A stretch of 64,000 nucleotides of DNA from Pseudomonas phenolilytica (GTDB lineage Bacteria; Pseudomonadota; Gammaproteobacteria; Pseudomonadales; Pseudomonadaceae), in the NCBI RefSeq assembly GCF_021432765.1, contig NZ_CP058908.1, forward strand, positions 2,876,001 through 2,940,000. The letters run 5' to 3'. Positions 29,598-38,087 of this stretch are shown piece by piece. The notes beneath the pieces were generated by a model. The model was not told the origin of the DNA, ran no database searches, and saw only the letters and a list, made by a program, of their open reading frames with translations. Position 1 is the stretch's first letter, and each line of letters opens with the position of its first letter. The position numbers and the translations under genes were made by a program.

Positions 29598-31280
29598 ATG
29601 AGCGAAAGCTTCGCAGAACTTTTTGAAGAAAGCCTGAAATCCCTCGACATGCAGCCGGGTGCCATCATCACCGGTCTGGTGGTCGACATCGATGGTGACT
29701 GGGTCACTGTCCATGCCGGTCTGAAATCCGAGGGCGTCATCCCGGTCGAGCAGTTCTATAACGAACAGGGCGAGCTGACCATCAAGGTGGGTGACGAGGT
29801 CCACGTTGCTCTGGACGCGGTGGAAGATGGCTTTGGCGAAACCAAGCTGTCCCGTGAAAAGGCCAAGCGCGCGGAATCCTGGATTGTTCTGGAAGCGGCT
29901 TTCGCTGCAGAAGAAGTGGTCAAGGGCGTCATCAACGGCAAGGTCAAAGGTGGCTTCACCGTCGACGTCAACGGCATCCGTGCGTTCCTGCCGGGTTCGC
30001 TGGTCGATGTCCGTCCGGTGCGCGATACCGCTCACCTGGAAGGCAAAGAGCTGGAATTCAAGGTCATCAAGCTCGACCAGAAGCGCAACAACGTTGTCGT
30101 TTCCCGCCGCAGCGTCCTGGAAGCCGAGAACAGCGCCGAGCGCGAAGCTCTGCTGGAATCCCTGCAGGAAGGCCAGCAGGTCAAGGGTATCGTCAAGAAC
30201 CTCACCGACTACGGTGCGTTCGTTGACTTGGGCGGCGTCGATGGTCTGCTGCACATCACCGACATGGCTTGGAAGCGCATCAAGCATCCGTCCGAGATCG
30301 TCAATGTTGGCGACGAGATCGATGTCAAGGTGCTGAAGTTCGACCGCGAGCGCAACCGCGTATCGCTGGGTCTGAAGCAGCTGGGCGAAGATCCATGGGT
30401 TGCCATCAAGGCCCGCTACCCGGAAAACACCCGCGTCATGGCACGCGTCACCAACCTGACCGACTACGGCTGCTTCGCCGAGCTGGAAGAAGGTGTCGAG
30501 GGTCTGGTGCACGTGTCCGAAATGGACTGGACCAACAAGAATATCCACCCGTCGAAGGTCGTACAGGTCGGCGACGAAGTGGAAGTCATGGTTCTGGACA
30601 TCGACGAAGAGCGTCGTCGCATCTCCCTGGGTATCAAGCAGTGCAAGTCCAACCCATGGGAAGACTTCTCCAGCCAGTTCAACAAGGGCGACCGCATCTC
30701 CGGCACCATCAAGTCGATCACCGATTTCGGTATCTTCATCGGTCTGGACGGCGGCATCGACGGTCTGGTTCACCTGTCCGACATTTCCTGGAACGAAGCC
30801 GGTGAAGAAGCCGTGCGTCGCTTCAAGAAGGGCGACGAGCTGGACACCGTTATCCTGTCGGTCGATCCGGAGCGTGAGCGTATCTCCTTGGGCATCAAGC
30901 AGCTGGAAGACGATCCGTTCTCCAACTACGCCGCCGTCAATGACAAGGGCAGCATCGTTCGCGGTACCGTGAAAGAAGTTGACGCCAAAGGCGCCATCAT
31001 CGATCTGGGTAACGATATCGAGGCGACCCTGAAGGCGTCCGAAATCAGCCGTGACCGCGTTGAAGATGCGCGCAATGTGCTGAAGGAAGGCGACGAAGTC
31101 GAAGCCAAGATCATCAGCATCGACCGCAAGTCCCGCGTGATCAGCCTGTCCATCAAGTCCAAAGACGTCGAAGACGAGAAGGATGCGATGAAAGAGCTGC
31201 GCACCAAGCAGGAAGTTGAAAGCACCGGCCCGACCACCATTGGTGATCTGATCCGTGCTCAGATGGAAAACCAGAACTAA
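29598..31280 (+). CDS. rpsA: 30S ribosomal protein S1
   Basis: A 560-residue ribosomal protein, close to the 557 of E. coli. Six S1 RNA-binding domains can be followed by their repeated openings (G.V..I..G..V.. and the [25 protein letters not shown] cores). It binds mRNA leaders and helps 30S initiation; in many bacteria it represses its own mRNA. The start chosen gives [13 protein letters not shown], the family N-terminus; a frame upstream continues through the leader but lacks homology. It ends in a bidirectional terminator. Confidence 0.98.
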   Translation: MSESFAELFEESLKSLDMQPGAIITGLVVDIDGDWVTVHAGLKSEGVIPVEQFYNEQGELTIKVGDEVHVALDAVEDGFGETKLSREKAKRAESWIVLEAAFAAEEVVKGVINGKVKGGFTVDVNGIRAFLPGSLVDVRPVRDTAHLEGKELEFKVIKLDQKRNNVVVSRRSVLEAENSAEREALLESLQEGQQVKGIVKNLTDYGAFVDLGGVDGLLHITDMAWKRIKHPSEIVNVGDEIDVKVLKFDRERNRVSLGLKQLGEDPWVAIKARYPENTRVMARVTNLTDYGCFAELEEGVEGLVHVSEMDWTNKNIHPSKVVQVGDEVEVMVLDIDEERRRISLGIKQCKSNPWEDFSSQFNKGDRISGTIKSITDFGIFIGLDGGIDGLVHLSDISWNEAGEEAVRRFKKGDELDTVILSVDPERERISLGIKQLEDDPFSNYAAVNDKGSIVRGTVKEVDAKGAIIDLGNDIEATLKASEISRDRVEDARNVLKEGDEVEAKIISIDRKSRVISLSIKSKDVEDEKDAMKELRTKQEVESTGPTTIGDLIRAQMENQN

Positions 31281-31296
31281 GTTCAGGCTTTTCGTT

Positions 31297-31327
31297 GAAA
31301 AAAGGGCGACCTCGGTCGCCCTTTTTT
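31297..31327. terminator. Bidirectional terminator between rpsA and the MarR gene
   Basis: GAAAAAA precedes a stem GGGCGAC / GTCGCCC with a CTCG loop, and six T residues follow. Because an A-run sits on the other side, it can serve both the rpsA transcript and the converging MarR transcript. Confidence 0.92.
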
Positions 31328-31358
31328 ATGGCTGTGATTTCGCGATCTACCGACTGGA

Positions 31359-31805
31359 TCAGTGCGCCTTGTGTGAGCGCGCTGCCAGCGCATGATTGAC
31401 CTGCAGCCAATTCTCCACGGCTTCCGCGCCGATTTCGCTGAACACTTTCTCCAGCAGGCGAACCTGCTCGCGCCGCAGCTGCTGTTCGAGCTTTGCACCC
31501 TCGTCGGTGAAGCGCAGCATGCGCTTGCGCTTGTCGTCCTCGGCAGTAAGGCTTTCCACCAGATGCATCTCGACCAACTGGCGCAAGGGCGTGTTAAGCG
31601 CCTGCTTGCTCACGCCCAGATAGCCGAGCAGTTCCTTCACGCTGAGTCCTGGGTAACTACCGATGAAAAAGAGAATGCGATGGTGCACGCGTGAGAGACC
31701 GCGGCGAGCGAGGATCGCGTCAGGCTTGGCGGTGAAGGCTTGGTAACCCAGAAAGAAGGTTTCCATTATCCGCCGTTGGGTGTTGCTTTTTTTTAGGTCA
31801 GTCAT
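31359..31805 (-). CDS. MarR family transcriptional regulator
   Basis: A 148-residue winged-helix regulator. The helix-turn-helix core is visible as LSVKELLGYLGVSKQALNTPLRQLVEMHLV, and the wing as TAEDDKRKRMLRFTDEG. MarR proteins usually repress adjacent genes and release DNA on ligand binding. It is divergent from an aminotransferase gene, with a GTCAA-N5-TTGAC palindrome between them that is a plausible operator. The ligand is unknown. Convergent with rpsA, sharing its terminator. Confidence 0.88.
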   Translation of the reverse strand: MTDLKKSNTQRRIMETFFLGYQAFTAKPDAILARRGLSRVHHRILFFIGSYPGLSVKELLGYLGVSKQALNTPLRQLVEMHLVESLTAEDDKRKRMLRFTDEGAKLEQQLRREQVRLLEKVFSEIGAEAVENWLQVNHALAARSHKAH

Positions 31806-31806
31806 A

Positions 31807-31853
31807 TTGACGTATTTATTCTGACGAGAGTAGTTTTGGTCAAGAAGTTTGAC
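31807..31853. promoter_or_regulatory. Divergent promoter region with candidate MarR operator
   Basis: TTGACG at 31807-31812 and TAGTTT at 31831-31836 (18-base spacer) could drive the aminotransferase. On the other strand TTGACC and AATAAA with a 17-base spacer could drive the MarR gene. The palindrome GTCAA-GAAGT-TTGAC at 31839-31853 overlaps the edge of both. Confidence 0.45.
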
Positions 31854-31884
31854 TCATTTTGCTTGCCTCCGCATCCGGTGCCCA

Positions 31885-33051
31885 ATGGCCTTCTCCGAAC
31901 GTATCGACCGCCTGAAAAGCTCTCTCATCCGCGAAATTCTTGCTGCTGCGCAGCGACCTGAAGTCATGTCGTTCGCCGGCGGCCTGCCCGCCGAACCGAT
32001 GTTGCCGAAAGTCGACTGGGCACAGATGCCGGCCAGCATGGGGCAATACGGCATGAGTGAAGGCGAGCCCATGCTACGTGAGCTGATCGCGGCACAGGCG
32101 CGTGAGCTGGGCATTCAATGCGAAGCGAGTCAGGTATTGATCGTCAGCGGTTCCCAGCAGACCCTGGACCTGGCATCGAAGCTGTTCATCGATCCTGGTA
32201 CCGAGGTGCTGGTCGAAGCGCCGACCTATCTTGCCGCGCTGCAGGCCTTCCAGTTGTTCGGGGCTCACTGTCTGGAGGTGCCACAGGAGACCGATGGTCC
32301 TGAATTGGGCGCCTTGCGGCAGCGACTGGAGCAGCACAAGCCGGCGTTCGCCTACCTGATTCCGACCTTTCAGAACCCATCCGCGGTGCGTTATAGCGAG
32401 GCCAAGCGGGAGGCAGTGGCCGCGCTGCTCGACGAGTTCGGTGTGACGCTGATCGAGGATGAGCCGTATCGCGAGCTGGTGTTTGACCAGGGTAGCGCTA
32501 CTCCGATCGTCAGCCGTCTGCGCAGTGCCAGCTGGATCTATACCGGTACGGTGTCGAAGACGCTTCTGCCAGGCTTGCGCGTTGGTTATCTGATTGCCAG
32601 TCAGAACCTGTTTCCCTATCTGTTGCGGTTGAAGCAGTCGGCGGACCTGCACACCAATCGTATCGGCCAGTGGCAGGCGTTACAGTGGCTGGGAAGCCAG
32701 CACTACAACGAGCATCTGGCCGAGCTCCGTGACTTCTACCGTCTGCGCCGAGATGCGATGCAGGCCGCGCTTGTCGAACACTTTTCTGACCTTGCGACTT
32801 GGGAAACGCCGCAGGGTGGCCTGTTCTTCTGGCTGGTTCTCAGGCGGCCACTGGATACCCGCACATTGCTGACGCCTGCGCTGGAACAGGATGTGGTTTT
32901 CATGCCGGGCGAACCGTTTTTCAGTGAGCCGGACCGGCATCCGGGCTATCTGCGGCTGAATTTCAGTCATGTTGCGCCGGAGCGGCTCGGAGAAGGCCTG
33001 CGCCGCTTGGCCGGGGTGATACGCAATGCGTTGGCTGCCGAGGCGGCTTGA
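31885..33051 (+). CDS. PLP-dependent aminotransferase, class I/II (LysN/2-aminoadipate-type)
   Basis: A 388-residue fold-type I aminotransferase without a GntR DNA-binding domain. Family landmarks are SFAGGLPAEPMLP near the start, YLIPTFQNPSAVRYS, DEPYRELVF and the PLP lysine in TGTVSKTLLPGLRVGYL. It resembles the 2-aminoadipate/valine-pyruvate aminotransferase group; the true substrate is unknown. The ATG giving MAFSERIDRLKSS is chosen over one 36 bases upstream, as the added leader is not family-like. Probably cotranscribed with the GST gene that follows after 33 bases. Confidence 0.85.
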   Translation: MAFSERIDRLKSSLIREILAAAQRPEVMSFAGGLPAEPMLPKVDWAQMPASMGQYGMSEGEPMLRELIAAQARELGIQCEASQVLIVSGSQQTLDLASKLFIDPGTEVLVEAPTYLAALQAFQLFGAHCLEVPQETDGPELGALRQRLEQHKPAFAYLIPTFQNPSAVRYSEAKREAVAALLDEFGVTLIEDEPYRELVFDQGSATPIVSRLRSASWIYTGTVSKTLLPGLRVGYLIASQNLFPYLLRLKQSADLHTNRIGQWQALQWLGSQHYNEHLAELRDFYRLRRDAMQAALVEHFSDLATWETPQGGLFFWLVLRRPLDTRTLLTPALEQDVVFMPGEPFFSEPDRHPGYLRLNFSHVAPERLGEGLRRLAGVIRNALAAEAA

Positions 33052-33084
33052 AAGAGCGCCGTGGTGACTTTAGGGGATGCGAGC

Positions 33085-33687
33085 ATGTACAAGGTTTATG
33101 GCGATTATCGTTCGGGCAACTGCTACAAGATCAAGCTGATGCTGCATCTGCTCGATCAGCCGTACGAGTGGGTGCCGGTCAACATCCTGCGCGGGGAGAC
33201 GCGCTCTGAAGAGTTTCTGAAGAAGAACCCGAACGGCAAGATCCCGGTGCTCGAACTGGAAGATGGCTCGTGCCTGTGGGAATCCAATGCGATCCTGAAT
33301 TATCTGGCTGAAGGCAGTGAGTTTCTGCCCAGCGATCCGCGCCTGCGCACCCAGGTGTTGCAATGGCAGTTCTTCGAGCAATATAGCCATGAGCCCTTCC
33401 TCGCCGTGGCCCGCTACATCAAGGTGTATCTTGGCATGCCGGAGGAGCGCCGCGAAGAGTACGAGGCCAAGCAGTTGGACGGCTATCACGCGCTCAATGT
33501 GATGGAGCAGCAGTTGCTGCGCACCCCGTACCTGGTCGGCGATCGTTATTCGATTGCGGATGTCGCGCTCTATGCCTACACACACGTGGCGGAGGAGGGA
33601 GGCTTCGATCTTTCAGGCTATCCGGCGATTCGTGCCTGGCTGCAGCGCGTTGCCAGCCATCCCCGGCATGTGGGGATGTTCGACTGA
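33085..33687 (+). CDS. Glutathione S-transferase family protein
   Basis: A 200-residue cytosolic GST-like protein. The N-terminal thioredoxin-like domain contains YRSGNCYKIKLMLHLL, with the putative active-site Ser, then NPNGKIPVLELEDG with the cis-Pro and ESNAILNYLAEG for glutathione binding. The C-terminal helical domain ends with YSIADVALYAYTHVAEEGGFDL, the usual N-capping box. Substrate unknown. An AGGGGA ribosome-binding site supports this start rather than a GTG eight codons earlier. A short GGCAGCC hairpin follows. Confidence 0.88.
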   Translation: MYKVYGDYRSGNCYKIKLMLHLLDQPYEWVPVNILRGETRSEEFLKKNPNGKIPVLELEDGSCLWESNAILNYLAEGSEFLPSDPRLRTQVLQWQFFEQYSHEPFLAVARYIKVYLGMPEERREEYEAKQLDGYHALNVMEQQLLRTPYLVGDRYSIADVALYAYTHVAEEGGFDLSGYPAIRAWLQRVASHPRHVGMFD

Positions 33688-33722
33688 TCGATACCTGAGC
33701 CGAAGTGGATGGGTGGTGAGCA

Positions 33723-33743
33723 GGCAGCCCTGAGCAGGCTGCC
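33723..33743. terminator. Hairpin between the convergent GST and folE genes
   Basis: GGCAGCC and GGCTGCC form a 7-bp stem with a 7-base loop midway between two converging genes. No T-run follows on either strand, so its role as terminator is uncertain. Confidence 0.4.
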
Positions 33744-33764
33744 GATGCTCGGCTGAAGCGGGAC

Positions 33765-34310
33765 TTACTTGACCAGGCCGAGGAACTCGGCGCGGGTTGC
33801 GGCGTTGTTGCGGAACTGCCCGAGCATCACCGAAGTGACCATCGACGAATTCTGCTTCTCCACGCCGCGCATCATCATGCACATATGCTGCGCCTCAATG
33901 ACCACCGCTACGCCCGCGGCATTGGTGACCTGCTGCACGGCTTCGGCGATTTGGCGGGTCAGGTTTTCCTGAATCTGCAGGCGTCGCGCATACATGTCGA
34001 CGATCCGAGCTACCTTCGAAAGCCCCAGCACCTTGCCGTTAGGCAGGTAGGCGACGTGAGCCTTGCCGATGAAGGGCAGCATGTGGTGCTCGCATAGCGA
34101 ATACAGTTCGATGTTCTTCACCAGCACCATTTCGCTGTTGTCGGAGCTGAACAGCGCGTCGTTGGTGACCTCCTCGAGGGTTTGCTGGTAGCCCTTGCAC
34201 AGATACTGCATGGCTTTGGCGGCACGCTTGGGCGTGTCGAGCAAGCCTTCGCGGGTAACGTCCTCGCCAAGTTGGGCGAGAATCTCGGTGTACTGTTGTT
34301 CCAGGGACAT
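33765..34310 (-). CDS. folE: GTP cyclohydrolase I
   Basis: A 181-residue cytosolic enzyme making dihydroneopterin triphosphate, the first step of folate synthesis. Zinc ligands are visible as C73 and H76 (LCEHHMLPF) and C144 (HMCMMMRG). The GTP-binding [24 protein letters not shown] segment and the C-terminal [17 protein letters not shown] are typical. The start giving [11 protein letters not shown] is preferred to one seven codons earlier. It lies downstream of the Smr gene on the same strand with a gap of 112 bases. Pseudomonads often carry more than one FolE; this copy has the complete active site. Confidence 0.95.
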   Translation of the reverse strand: MSLEQQYTEILAQLGEDVTREGLLDTPKRAAKAMQYLCKGYQQTLEEVTNDALFSSDNSEMVLVKNIELYSLCEHHMLPFIGKAHVAYLPNGKVLGLSKVARIVDMYARRLQIQENLTRQIAEAVQQVTNAAGVAVVIEAQHMCMMMRGVEKQNSSMVTSVMLGQFRNNAATRAEFLGLVK

Positions 34311-34422
34311 TGAACTACCTGTCAGCTGCATGGGGGCGCAAACGCGAAAGGGTAGGCGGCAGTCGTTCGGCTGGCAAGTGCCAAGCAGGTTACGAATCGG
34401 CCATTACCCTGTGGCAATGGCG

Positions 34423-34983
34423 CTATTCGTCCCGGCCTTCCAGCATCGTGCGCTTGAGCATGACGTAGACCGCGCCGGCACCACCGTGGCGAGGCGTGCA
34501 GGAAGCGAAGCCCAGCACTTGGGGATGCTGGCGTAACCAGGTGTTGACGTGGCTCTTGATCAGAGGGCGTTTGCCGTCAAGACGCGCCGCTTTGCCGTGC
34601 GTGATGCGAACACAGCGGATTTCGTACTTGCTGGCTTCGGCGATGAAATCCCAAAGCTGCTCGCGGGCGTATTCGACCGAAAGACCGTGCAGGTCGAGGC
34701 TACCCTCGAACCGAATCTGTCCCGCCTTCAGTTTGCGCATCTGCGCATCCTGCACACCCGGACGGGCCCAGTAGAGTTCGTCTTCGGCGCCCACGTCGAT
34801 GACGAACTGATCGGATAGGCCGTCGATGCGCACTTGTTCGACGCTGACCTGTGCGTTGGCGCGCCGCTTGGCGATCTGCTCGCGATTGTTGCGTGGCTTG
34901 CCGGTTTCGGCGCGCGCATGGGTGATCGGTTTGACGCCCTTCACGGCGGACTTGAACAGGGAAAAATCGTCGTCTTCTTGCAT
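34423..34983 (-). CDS. Smr domain protein
   Basis: A 186-residue cytoplasmic protein whose C-terminal half is an Smr domain (as in the MutS2 C-terminus), with the DLHG motif in LDLHGLSVEYAREQL and the HGK motif in THGKAARL. The N-terminal half is basic and charged (KPITHARAETGKPRNNREQIAKRRA) and presumably flexible. Stand-alone Smr proteins are endonuclease-like; the activity here is untested. The start giving MQEDDDFSLFK is chosen because upstream codons are Pro-rich and unlike the family; an AGGAGG-like ribosome-binding site precedes it. Confidence 0.87.
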   Translation of the reverse strand: MQEDDDFSLFKSAVKGVKPITHARAETGKPRNNREQIAKRRANAQVSVEQVRIDGLSDQFVIDVGAEDELYWARPGVQDAQMRKLKAGQIRFEGSLDLHGLSVEYAREQLWDFIAEASKYEIRCVRITHGKAARLDGKRPLIKSHVNTWLRQHPQVLGFASCTPRHGGAGAVYVMLKRTMLEGRDE

Positions 34984-35061
34984 GGGACCTCCTGCAGCGC
35001 GCCAGTTTATCCCAGGTTGCGGGACAAGGGGCGGCATGGCCTGGGACGGGCCGCATCGAGG

Positions 35062-35379
35062 TTAGTCGCGTCTTTTCATCAGGCCCGGGGAGAGACTCAG
35101 CTCGCTTGAGCGCCGGAGCCGGCGGCGACACCAGCGCCAGAGAAACAGGGCAATCGCGATCAACGCCAGACCAAGCACCAGCGCCGTCAGCGCGGCATCT
35201 CTGGCTGCCAGAGCGCCGAGTGAGCTGCCATAACCAGCCAGAGACGCCGTGCCGACGGCCATCAGCAGTACGCCGATAATGGCGAGCAGCGCAGCAATCG
35301 CAACGATGAGGCGTCTGCCCCAGCTCCCTCGTTCGGACGGGCGCAGGCGGCGAGCATCGAATCCATCGGAAAGCTTCAT
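35062..35379 (-). CDS. Small membrane protein, function unknown
   Basis: A 105-residue protein with two predicted membrane helices (about residues 23-47 and 63-82) separated by a short Gly/Ala-rich loop and flanked by Arg-rich ends (LRPSERGSWGRRL, WRWCRRRLRRSS). The arrangement suggests both termini in the cytoplasm. I recognise no family. It lies between the Smr and isochorismatase-family genes on the same strand, 78 bases from the former. Confidence 0.6.
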   Translation of the reverse strand: MKLSDGFDARRLRPSERGSWGRRLIVAIAALLAIIGVLLMAVGTASLAGYGSSLGALAARDAALTALVLGLALIAIALFLWRWCRRRLRRSSELSLSPGLMKRRD

Positions 35380-35464
35380 TGCGGTTACCTCTCGATGAAC
35401 AGGCTATGACCGGCACGCGGCCGGTCAGGTTCATTCGCCAGGGCGGTACCGCTGGCCGCGGCGT

Positions 35465-36061
35465 TCAGCGGGCCAAGGCCGCGACGTTCGGCACGCAAAC
35501 CGCGAAATTGTCGGCCAGGATGGTCATTTCCATCCGATGGACCTGATCGGCATCCACGCTGCCTTCACCCATCGGCAGATTGCGCGTTGCGCATGCGCTA
35601 TCGACCAGCGTGCAGCGGTAGCCATAATCCTTGGCGGCCCGCACCGTGGTGCTGATGCTGGAATGGGTCATGAAGCCGCATACGATGAGGTCCAGACGGC
35701 CGTGCTTCTGCAGCAGGTCATGCAGGTCGGTGCCGGCGAACGCATTGGGCAGGCGCTTCGCAACTACTGCTTCGCCCGGCAGTGGTGCGGCTTCCGGCAT
35801 GATCTGACCGCGAAAACCCTGCGGATCGAACAGGCCGCCAGTAATTCCCAGATGATGAACGTGTACCACCGGAGCACCGGCTTCGCGGGCGGCTGCCAGC
35901 AGGCGGGTAATTTCCGGCAGCGCGGTGGGCAGCGCCGGCAAAGCCAGCACGCCAGTGCGATATTCTTCTTGAGCGTCGATGACCAGCAGAGTGGCGTTCG
36001 CCAATGTTGCGGGCGCGTAACTGCGGCCACTGAGTTGAAGCATGGTCTGTGGCGTGGTCAT
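35465..36061 (-). CDS. Isochorismatase-family hydrolase with Ser at the usual Cys position
   Basis: A 198-residue member of the isochorismatase-like/cysteine hydrolase fold. The catalytic Asp (D29 in LLVIDAQEEY) and Lys (K102 in VVAKRLPNAF) are in place. The segment equivalent to GFMTHxCVS reads GFMTHSSIS, so the nucleophilic Cys is replaced by S135. This suggests a changed or lost hydrolase activity, although the rest of the domain is intact (ACATRNLP, HRMEMTILADNFAVC). The start giving MTTPQTMLQL follows an AAAAGGAG ribosome-binding site. Divergent from prmB. Confidence 0.82.
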   Translation of the reverse strand: MTTPQTMLQLSGRSYAPATLANATLLVIDAQEEYRTGVLALPALPTALPEITRLLAAAREAGAPVVHVHHLGITGGLFDPQGFRGQIMPEAAPLPGEAVVAKRLPNAFAGTDLHDLLQKHGRLDLIVCGFMTHSSISTTVRAAKDYGYRCTLVDSACATRNLPMGEGSVDADQVHRMEMTILADNFAVCVPNVAALAR

Positions 36062-36117
36062 TATCGACTCCTTTTGAATGGGGGGCTGATTGTGGCGCCA
36101 GAATGCGGCGATGTGAA

Positions 36118-36146
36118 CCATCTTGACCGCACACGGGTCAGGATGG
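36118..36146. promoter_or_regulatory. 11-bp inverted repeat upstream of the isochorismatase-family gene
   Basis: CCATCTTGACC and GGTCAGGATGG, complementary except for one G-T pair, flank 7 bases, about 57 bases before the gene start. It could be an operator for the hydrolase gene or a structured leader. The rest of the 285-base divergent interval shows a TTAAAC -10-like element before prmB and nothing else recognisable. Confidence 0.4.
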
Positions 36147-36346
36147 GGCCGGCCGGCGCTGATCCGGCATGGCTTGCCGGAGGCGGGCAGGGTACTGCGC
36201 GGCGGCGCGATAGTGGTGCAATCAAAGTGCGTATTTACAAAGCGGCGCGCATCGGTCGACCCTCTGCCGGCAGAGTAGCGAGCACGCGCTCGCAGCCGCT
36301 CGCGGGGCCCTGTTAAACTCCGCGCCCTTTTACCGGAGATGTCGTC

Positions 36347-37270
36347 ATGAGCGCTTCGCCCTCACGTCTGCGTACCCTGCGCGACTATGTTCGCTGGGCC
36401 GTCAGCCAGTTTCACCGCGCGCAGCTGTTCTTCGGTCATGGCACCGACAACGCCTGGGACGAGGCACGCCAATTGGTACTCGGCGCTCTGCATCTGCCGT
36501 GGGCCATGTCCGATGCCTATCTGGATTGCCGTCTGGAGGACGACGAATGCGCGCACCTGGAGGCGCTGCTGCGCAGGCGCATCGAGGAGCGCGTGCCGGC
36601 GGCGTATCTGCTCGGCGAGGCCTGGTTCTGCGGCTTACCGTTCATCGTCGACGAGCGTGTGCTGATTCCGCGCTCGCCCATCGCCGAGCTGATCGAGCAG
36701 CGCTTCCGCCCCTGGCTCGCGCACGAACCCGCGCGGATTCTCGACCTGTGTACCGGCTCAGGCTGCATCGGCATCGCCTGTGCCTACGAGTTTCCTGACG
36801 CCGAGGTCGTGTTGGCGGACCTCTCTTTCGATGCGCTGGAAGTGGCCAACCAGAACATCGAACAGCACGAACTGGAAGAGCGGGTCTACACGGTGCAGAG
36901 CGACGGCTTCGATGGTCTACCGGGCCAGCGTTTCGATCTGATCGTGTCCAATCCGCCCTATGTCGATGCGGAGGACTTCGCCGACATGCCTGCCGAATAT
37001 CATCACGAGCCCGCGCTGGGGCTGGCCTGCGGCGATGATGGCCTGAACCTGGTGCGTCGTATGCTGGCCGAGGCGGCCGATCACCTGAGCGAGCACGGCA
37101 CGCTGATCGTGGAAGTGGGCAACAGTCAGGTGCATGTCGCCGAACTGTATCCGGAAGTGGACTTCACGTGGCTGGAGTTCGCCAAGGGCGGGCATGGCGT
37201 GTTCCTGCTGGCCGCCCGGCAATGCCGGGAGCATCAGGCGTTGTTCCGCGCACGCCTGACGCAGCGCTGA
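36347..37270 (+). CDS. prmB: 50S ribosomal protein L3 N5-glutamine methyltransferase
   Basis: A 307-residue SAM-dependent methyltransferase of the HemK/PrmC group. The SAM motif [16 protein letters not shown], the acidic post-II strand [14 protein letters not shown] and the Gln-binding NPPY in [13 protein letters not shown] are all present. PrmB methylates a Gln of ribosomal protein L3. It lies close to aroC, as in other pseudomonads. CCGGAG supports the ATG. Its stop TGA directly abuts the TCA complement of the converging gene's stop. Confidence 0.94.
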   Translation: MSASPSRLRTLRDYVRWAVSQFHRAQLFFGHGTDNAWDEARQLVLGALHLPWAMSDAYLDCRLEDDECAHLEALLRRRIEERVPAAYLLGEAWFCGLPFIVDERVLIPRSPIAELIEQRFRPWLAHEPARILDLCTGSGCIGIACAYEFPDAEVVLADLSFDALEVANQNIEQHELEERVYTVQSDGFDGLPGQRFDLIVSNPPYVDAEDFADMPAEYHHEPALGLACGDDGLNLVRRMLAEAADHLSEHGTLIVEVGNSQVHVAELYPEVDFTWLEFAKGGHGVFLLAARQCREHQALFRARLTQR

Positions 37271-38032
37271 TCAGCGCGTCGCCATCCAGATCAGCAGGCC
37301 GGCCTGGAACAGCGCGAAGACGATCAGACAGACAATGGTGAAGCGCAACGCGCCGTCTTCGCGACGCAAACGGCTCATGCGCTCCTGCATCTGGCGAATC
37401 TGCGAGTCCTGCTCCTGAAGATTGCGATCGGCCTGTTCGAGCATCGCCGCCGCGTCGAGCAGCTCGATGATCTGCACCTTTTCGGCATTCCAGTCGCCAC
37501 GCAGTGCACTCACGCGTGGTGCTCCGTAGGTGGCTTTCGGCGATGTCTGCGGGTAGTCGACGTCGAAGCCCTGGGTACGCAGGCAATGATCGCGGCGCAG
37601 CCGTGCGTCCTCGCTGGCCGAGTCGTTCGCCAGCGAACCGCCTTCGACGAGGTAGTGCGACCAGCGTTTCTGCGCCCAGGCGATGCCTTGGGCGAGCAGA
37701 AAACGGCCCAACCCGCGGTTGACGGGTTCGAGATTCAGTCCGCTGTCCGGGCCGAAGCGCAGCTCCTTGCTGCGATGGTCCGCCCAGACTTCCAGCACGT
37801 TGCGCTTTCGCGAGAGGACCTGCCCCGGCAAATTGATGTGCAGGCGCAGCAGGCTCTGGTCCGCGCTGTGTCGCTCCACTCGTGCCAGCTCCACGAAACG
37901 CAGCGGCCGCGGCCCGCCATCGCGCTCGGTCGGCAGCGGCGCCAGACGTAGCAGGTGGAATCGTTCGGGCACTAGATCGGCCCACGGATGCTGTGGCAGC
38001 GGCGTGGTGTCGGGGGCGTTGGTATCAGTCAT
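37271..38032 (-). CDS. Tail-anchored coiled-coil protein with GNAT-like N-terminal domain
   Basis: A 253-residue protein not assigned to a named family. Residues ~20-160 contain RGLGRFLLAQGIAWAQ and RRDHCLRTQGFDV, which fit the order of the acetyl-CoA-binding and C-terminal GF motifs of GNAT acetyltransferases; the assignment is inference. Residues ~186-226 are Gln/Arg-rich heptads, and residues ~230-250 form a single C-terminal membrane helix (FTIVCLIVFALFQAGLLIWM), giving a cytoplasmic domain tethered to the inner membrane. The start giving MTDTNAPDT is chosen, because the upstream extension is not domain-like. Confidence 0.65.
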   Translation of the reverse strand: MTDTNAPDTTPLPQHPWADLVPERFHLLRLAPLPTERDGGPRPLRFVELARVERHSADQSLLRLHINLPGQVLSRKRNVLEVWADHRSKELRFGPDSGLNLEPVNRGLGRFLLAQGIAWAQKRWSHYLVEGGSLANDSASEDARLRRDHCLRTQGFDVDYPQTSPKATYGAPRVSALRGDWNAEKVQIIELLDAAAMLEQADRNLQEQDSQIRQMQERMSRLRREDGALRFTIVCLIVFALFQAGLLIWMATR

Positions 38033-38087
38033 CGGCGCGTTCCTTGGCTGCGCTGACTCGCAAGCGGTTTGCGGTTGAGTCGCCGAC

